This document shows, piece after piece, positions 25,795 through 28,699 of a stretch of DNA of 28,699 nt. Below the pieces are notes generated by a model. The model did not search any database. It was given only the letters and a program-made list of their open reading frames with translations, and was not told where the DNA came from. This DNA is from CAYGVX01 sp964544285 (GTDB taxonomy: Archaea > Thermoproteota > Bathyarchaeia > Bathyarchaeales > SOJC01). Positions within the stretch are counted from its first letter, which is position 1; every line of letters begins with the position of its first letter. The stretch lies in the NCBI GenBank assembly GCA_964544285.1, contig CAZJAQ010000011.1:1-28699 (forward strand), read 5' to 3'. Made by a program: the position numbers and the translations under genes.

Positions 25795-25880
25795 TATGTT
25801 CGAATTCGGATTCAGAATTCACACCACTTAAATCGCACACAAAACAATTTTGTCCTATCCCTGCAGGAAAGAAAAAGAAA

Positions 25881-26582
25881 ATGCAATCCCTGATGCCAGA
25901 GTTTTTCATGCTACTGGGCATTGACTTCTTCTTAGCCACGAGCCTACTGACCTGCATCTTCGACAGACACTTCCCAGACAAGCTCTCCTACTTCTACCAG
26001 CTAATCGCCCTAGCAGGGTTCGGACAGCTGCTAGTCACCCGCGAATTCATGGCATCCTTCGCCGACTACATGCGCTTCTGGTACAGCTTCATCTACCTAA
26101 CCATCGCAGTAGCCAACATCGCCGCCCTGAACGCTTACCTGTTCTACAAGAGGGCGAAGACCCTCTCGAAACTCTTCTCAGTCATCGCCACAGCCCCAAG
26201 CGTCATCATATCGACGATGTTCCTCTACAACTACACCGCCGAAGCCACGCACCCAATCGTTCAACTCCCAATAATACCCCTAGACTTGATGTTCCTCAGC
26301 GTCTTCGCCTTCGACACCCTCGTAGTCAGCGTAAGCGTCTACGTCCTCATAAAGCCAAAGTGGTGGCAAATCGCAACCCCCGTAGCAGCCCTCCTCATGG
26401 GCGCAACAGCCTTCGTCTCCTTCAAGCCAGCCTTAGGCGAAGCCGCCTTCATAGCAGGCGCCATATACGTCTACATAATTCTGGGGATTGCATGCGTCGG
26501 AGTCTTGGGAGCGGGTCTCTACGTGCTCCTGAGGTTCTGGCTCGAAAAACAAAAAGCGAAGGGAGGTGAAATGACGAAATGA
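25881..26582 (+). CDS. Seven-helix membrane protein, unknown function
   Basis: I do not recognise this 233-residue protein. Hydrophobic segments at about 6-26, 37-53, 67-90, 98-117, 131-157, 163-181 and 187-220 suggest seven membrane helices. The short C-terminal tail is basic (EKQKAKGGEMTK), hence probably cytoplasmic. There are no obvious catalytic Ser-Lys or Asp pairs of a signal peptidase and no transporter motif. The ATG at 25881 follows AGGAAAG. Its TGA overlaps the ATG of the following secreted-protein gene, so the two are made together. A scaffold, chaperone or anchor for the secreted partner is possible, but this is inference from position only. Confidence 0.7.
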   Translation: MQSLMPEFFMLLGIDFFLATSLLTCIFDRHFPDKLSYFYQLIALAGFGQLLVTREFMASFADYMRFWYSFIYLTIAVANIAALNAYLFYKRAKTLSKLFSVIATAPSVIISTMFLYNYTAEATHPIVQLPIIPLDLMFLSVFAFDTLVVSVSVYVLIKPKWWQIATPVAALLMGATAFVSFKPALGEAAFIAGAIYVYIILGIACVGVLGAGLYVLLRFWLEKQKAKGGEMTK

Positions 26583-27121
26583 ACATAAACTACAAGAAAA
26601 CAGCAAAGATCATAGCACTCTTACTATCATCGCTACTCATAGCCGCAGTAAGCGCCCAAGTGTACAATTTCATGTATATACAAGGAAGTGGTGTGGCTTC
26701 AACAGCAAAAGGACTAAAGTGGGAATTAGGCCTAAATCTACCTTCCCCTGCGCCTACTATTGTTGGCTACACTGTAACCAACTTGAACTTCTCCACAGGT
26801 GCAAGCCCAACAAATTACACCGACTGCTTACATATAGTAAACCAGGACACATCAGAAGACCATACATTCAACCTTAGAGTAAAGACAAGCTATGGCGGTT
26901 GGACCGACTATTCAGAGTTCAACCTAGTGTTGTTCAATGCAATCACCGGAGGCGAACAGCAAGCAGTCCTAAATTTGAAGACACAAGGAGCACAGACAGC
27001 TGATATGACTATTCTAGCAAGCGCGAGCTGGGGTATTCTGTTTGAGATCATCCCAATAGCTAGTCCCACTGGTACAAAAGCATTCTTTGAAATAGAGTTG
27101 ACGTACGAGAGTGCTGCATAG
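26579..27121 (+). CDS. Secreted protein with Sec signal peptide, possible TasA/bundling-pilus-like subunit
   Basis: The 180-residue product begins MNINYKKTAKIIALLLSSLL and continues to AAVSA, a classic signal peptide with likely cleavage after A26 (VSA|QVYNF). The mature part is rich in Thr, Asn and Ser, with short beta-type strands (YTVTNLNFST, DHTFNLRVKT, AFFEIELTY) and one lone Cys, so it is probably an extracellular beta-sandwich. The HIVNQDTSEDHTFNLRV stretch resembles the 'nucleotide-free' repeat strands of TasA/camelysin-like proteins, to which archaeal bundling-pilus subunits belong. That link is a weak inference. It overlaps the seven-helix gene by four bases and is followed by a strong T-rich terminator, so the pair is an independent unit. 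Confidence 0.68.
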   Translation: MNINYKKTAKIIALLLSSLLIAAVSAQVYNFMYIQGSGVASTAKGLKWELGLNLPSPAPTIVGYTVTNLNFSTGASPTNYTDCLHIVNQDTSEDHTFNLRVKTSYGGWTDYSEFNLVLFNAITGGEQQAVLNLKTQGAQTADMTILASASWGILFEIIPIASPTGTKAFFEIELTYESAA

Positions 27122-27130
27122 CCTCTTCCC

Positions 27131-27160
27131 TCTTTTTTTTCTTTTGCCCTCTTTTTATTT
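27131..27160 (+). terminator. T-tract terminator after the secreted-protein gene
   Basis: Two consecutive T runs (TCTTTTTTTT then CTTTTTATTT separated by CTTTTGCCCT) start 10 nt after the stop codon. This is the clearest archaeal terminator in the window. Confidence 0.65.
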
Positions 27161-27227
27161 GGCATTGGGTCCACCCCATTGTCAAAATAGCATTCAAAGA
27201 TACGAGTATCTCCCATATTAAGAAACA

Positions 27228-27238
27228 ATATATTTATA
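27228..27238 (+). promoter_or_regulatory. TATA-box candidate for the pilin gene
   Basis: ATATATTTATA lies about 150 nt before the pilin start. It predicts RNA starting near 27258 and hence a leader of about 130 nt that contains a strong inverted repeat. Confidence 0.45.
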
Positions 27239-27284
27239 TTCTAAGGTGTCTATATGTTAGGTCGTGAAAACAGCCACGCCAACC

Positions 27285-27325
27285 CCTCTTGCAACCCATA
27301 GTGGAAAGTCAAAATGGGTTAGAGG
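27285..27325 (+). promoter_or_regulatory. Inverted repeat in the pilin leader
   Basis: AACCCAT (27293-27299) pairs perfectly with ATGGGTT (27314-27320) around a 14-nt loop. After a 3-nt bulge on the left side, CCTCT (27285-27289) pairs with AGAGG (27321-27325). The total is 12 base pairs in the predicted 5' leader, about 60 nt before the start codon. It is not followed by a T tract, so it is not a terminator. Confidence 0.5.
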
Positions 27326-27385
27326 AAGAAATAGGATTTGCCATGTTGATTTTGGGTTCATACGAGTTAAATAATCATGTGCAGA

Positions 27386-27871
27386 ATGGTTAAAGAAGAG
27401 GTGCAAACGAACTTGCATAGAATGCTGAAATCGAAGAAAGGTATCTCCCCAATCCTAGCCACGTTACTGTTAATCGTAATCGCAGTTGCAGCCATAATAG
27501 TCACGTACGCTTGGGTGATGACCTTCATGGGAGCACAAACAACCGCCGGAGGAACACGCTTAGAACTTGAGATTCCCCCAAGCTGGAACGCTACAGCCAA
27601 AACAACAACCATAGTCATCAGAAACACAGGGACAAGCGACGCTAGAATCGTTCGTCTTTGGATAGGCGAGTCAACTTCAGGGCTAGTACAAGTCACGGGC
27701 GACACAGACATTGGCACCGGGAAATCACTTCCTGTAGAAAAAATTGTCACAGTAACCCTGAATTGGCCGAATGATTTGACAACGACTTCTTGGACAAGTG
27801 GCAAAACATACTACTTTAGAGTTGTGCCTGAAGTTGGAAACCAATTAGAATTCACTGCCAAAGCTCCATAA
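27386..27871 (+). CDS. Type IV pilin / archaellin-like subunit
   Basis: This is an archaeal class III signal-peptide protein. The N-terminal signature is MLKSKKG followed by ISPILATLLLIVIAVAAIIV, with processing expected between the Gly of KKG and ISP by an archaeal prepilin peptidase. The hydrophobic helix would form the filament core or anchor. The mature domain (about 100 residues) is Thr-rich beta structure (TTTIVIRNTGTSDARIVRLW). The start is uncertain: ATG 27386 gives 161 aa; ATG 27377 adds three residues; ATG 27422 gives a short signal peptide of more usual length. No ribosome site decides between them. The prepilin peptidase gene follows 95 bases downstream. It may be a pilin or another type IV-like envelope subunit. 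Confidence 0.85.
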   Translation: MVKEEVQTNLHRMLKSKKGISPILATLLLIVIAVAAIIVTYAWVMTFMGAQTTAGGTRLELEIPPSWNATAKTTTIVIRNTGTSDARIVRLWIGESTSGLVQVTGDTDIGTGKSLPVEKIVTVTLNWPNDLTTTSWTSGKTYYFRVVPEVGNQLEFTAKAP

Positions 27872-27966
27872 CCCAATTATCGACGAGAATTGCGTGTTGA
27901 AAGCCAATTTTTAATTACTTCCTTCTTTCTAAATGACACCACCCCAAAACCAAACGTGGAAACAGA

Positions 27967-28699
27967 ATGGAAGAACTACTATCCCTAATGCGTGTTCTAG
28001 TCTCCCTAATCTTCTTAGCCTACGCTTCTTGGAGCGACCTCAAAACACGCGAAGTAAGCAACAACGTCTGGATTGCCTTCGCGCCCACCGCTTTCTTGCT
28101 GACTTTTGCTCAGTTCCTGTTCTTTCCACCCATCGGCGATTTCTTCCAGTCGATGACGTATTACGGCATATCTTTCGCAGTAGTATCCGCTTTTTCAATA
28201 GCCCTCTTCTACATCGGAGCCTTCGGCGGAGCAGACGCAAAGGCATTAATATGCATAGCCTTAGCGATTCCCGATCCGAGTCTGACAGAACCCCTGTCAC
28301 GTCTTGTCTCCTCAGCTTTTCCCACAAGTCTTCCCTTGTCTGGTTTTACGTCGCCCATTTTTCCTATAACTGTGTTCAGCAACGGCGTAATCGTCGCGGC
28401 ATTCAGCGTGTTCTATGCCCTCTTCCGCAACCTGCTCTGGAGACAGCGAACGAGGGAGAGGCTGTTCGAAGGGTACGAGGGTGCGTCGTTCGGGCGTAAG
28501 GCGTTGGCTTTGTTGTGTGGCTACAAGGTCAAAGTTGCAGACTTGGAGAAATCTTTCTTGTATCCCCTCGAAGATGTCTCCACAACAGAGTCTGGGGAGG
28601 TTGAGAGGCGTTTGTTGCTTTTCCCAAAGGATGAGAATAGGGAAGGAATCGTTGGAAGACTCGTGGAGGCTGAGGGTGAAGGAAAGCTGCGAAACATGG
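27967..28699 (+). CDS. Archaeal prepilin peptidase (A24 family), C-terminus beyond the window
   Basis: This is a membrane aspartyl protease that cuts class III signal peptides of pilins and archaellins. From ATG 27967 the frame stays open to the edge (244 codons seen). The first catalytic Asp is in SDLKTREV (about residues 23-30, after a first membrane helix), and the second is in GAFGGADAKAL (about 88-98), the GxGD-type motif. Hydrophobic segments at about 5-20, 37-55, 66-87 and 132-152 are expected membrane helices. The visible C-terminal part (from about 160) is soluble and charged, an extension beyond the usual membrane core that some archaeal members have. A gene in another frame over the same bases is not supported. 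Its position directly after a pilin gene strengthens both calls. Confidence 0.85.
   Translation, partial: MEELLSLMRVLVSLIFLAYASWSDLKTREVSNNVWIAFAPTAFLLTFAQFLFFPPIGDFFQSMTYYGISFAVVSAFSIALFYIGAFGGADAKALICIALAIPDPSLTEPLSRLVSSAFPTSLPLSGFTSPIFPITVFSNGVIVAAFSVFYALFRNLLWRQRTRERLFEGYEGASFGRKALALLCGYKVKVADLEKSFLYPLEDVSTTESGEVERRLLLFPKDENREGIVGRLVEAEGEGKLRNM

Noticed and set aside
27933..28499. Plus-strand frame of 188 codons at the right edge
   Set aside because: The frame starting at 27967 gives a prepilin peptidase with both catalytic Asp motifs and stays open to the edge; the alternative is its shadow.

Overview
The window comes from an archaeon. It carries Alba, PCNA, two EF-2 paralogues, an archaeal RNA polymerase B/A operon with L30e and NusA, HdrABC proteins and a type IV pilin. 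RpoB is unsplit, RpoA is an uninterrupted A'+A'' fusion, and HdrA is fused to MvhD. A polyferredoxin heads the hdr operon. Together these point to the TACK side of Archaea, most likely a Bathyarchaeia-like lineage. That placement is my inference; no rRNA gene is present to confirm it.

Layout. Positions 1-3.5 kb: the 5' end of a PCNA gene (minus, cut by the window edge), a small unknown gene, a minus-strand pair encoding a YwgA-like protein and a SAMHD1-type HD phosphohydrolase, and alba (minus). Positions 3.5-9.2 kb: two full-length EF-2 genes in tandem. The first is divergent in switch I and the second is canonical. A convergent SPL-like radical SAM gene follows. Positions 9.3-18.6 kb: a four-helix membrane protein, a possible small leader ORF with alternative hairpins, then rpoB - fused rpoA - rpl30e - nusA - kptA. 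Positions 18.6-23.6 kb (minus): an operon read polyferredoxin - hdrC - hdrB - hdrA/mvhD, with overlapping or nearly abutting genes. Positions 23.9-25.7 kb: two tandem DUF4760-like membrane-anchored paralogues and a ribbon-helix-helix-type protein. Positions 25.9-28.7 kb: a cell-surface region with a seven-helix membrane protein, a Sec-secreted protein, a type IV pilin with a structured leader, and the matching prepilin peptidase (cut by the right edge).

How the genes work together. The polymerase block makes the catalytic core of transcription and its associated factors. The two EF-2s serve translocation, with the first possibly specialised. The Hdr block is a soluble flavin-based electron-bifurcation module: polyferredoxin and MvhD handle electron entry and transfer, HdrA bifurcates, and HdrBC reduces a disulfide or similar acceptor. 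The last 2.8 kb suggests an envelope or pilus programme.

The most unusual signals are these. (1) A strand-asymmetric codon pattern: runs of 20 of 20 codons ending in A or C near the 5' end of several transcription units, decaying downstream inside genes. (2) A divergent EF-2 paralogue beside the canonical one. (3) Mutually exclusive hairpins inside a small ORF that is stop-start coupled to rpoB. (4) A 29-bp element occurring twice, 22 kb apart. (5) A Lys/Pro-rich N-terminal tail on HdrC. I saw no CRISPR array, transposase, tRNA or rRNA.
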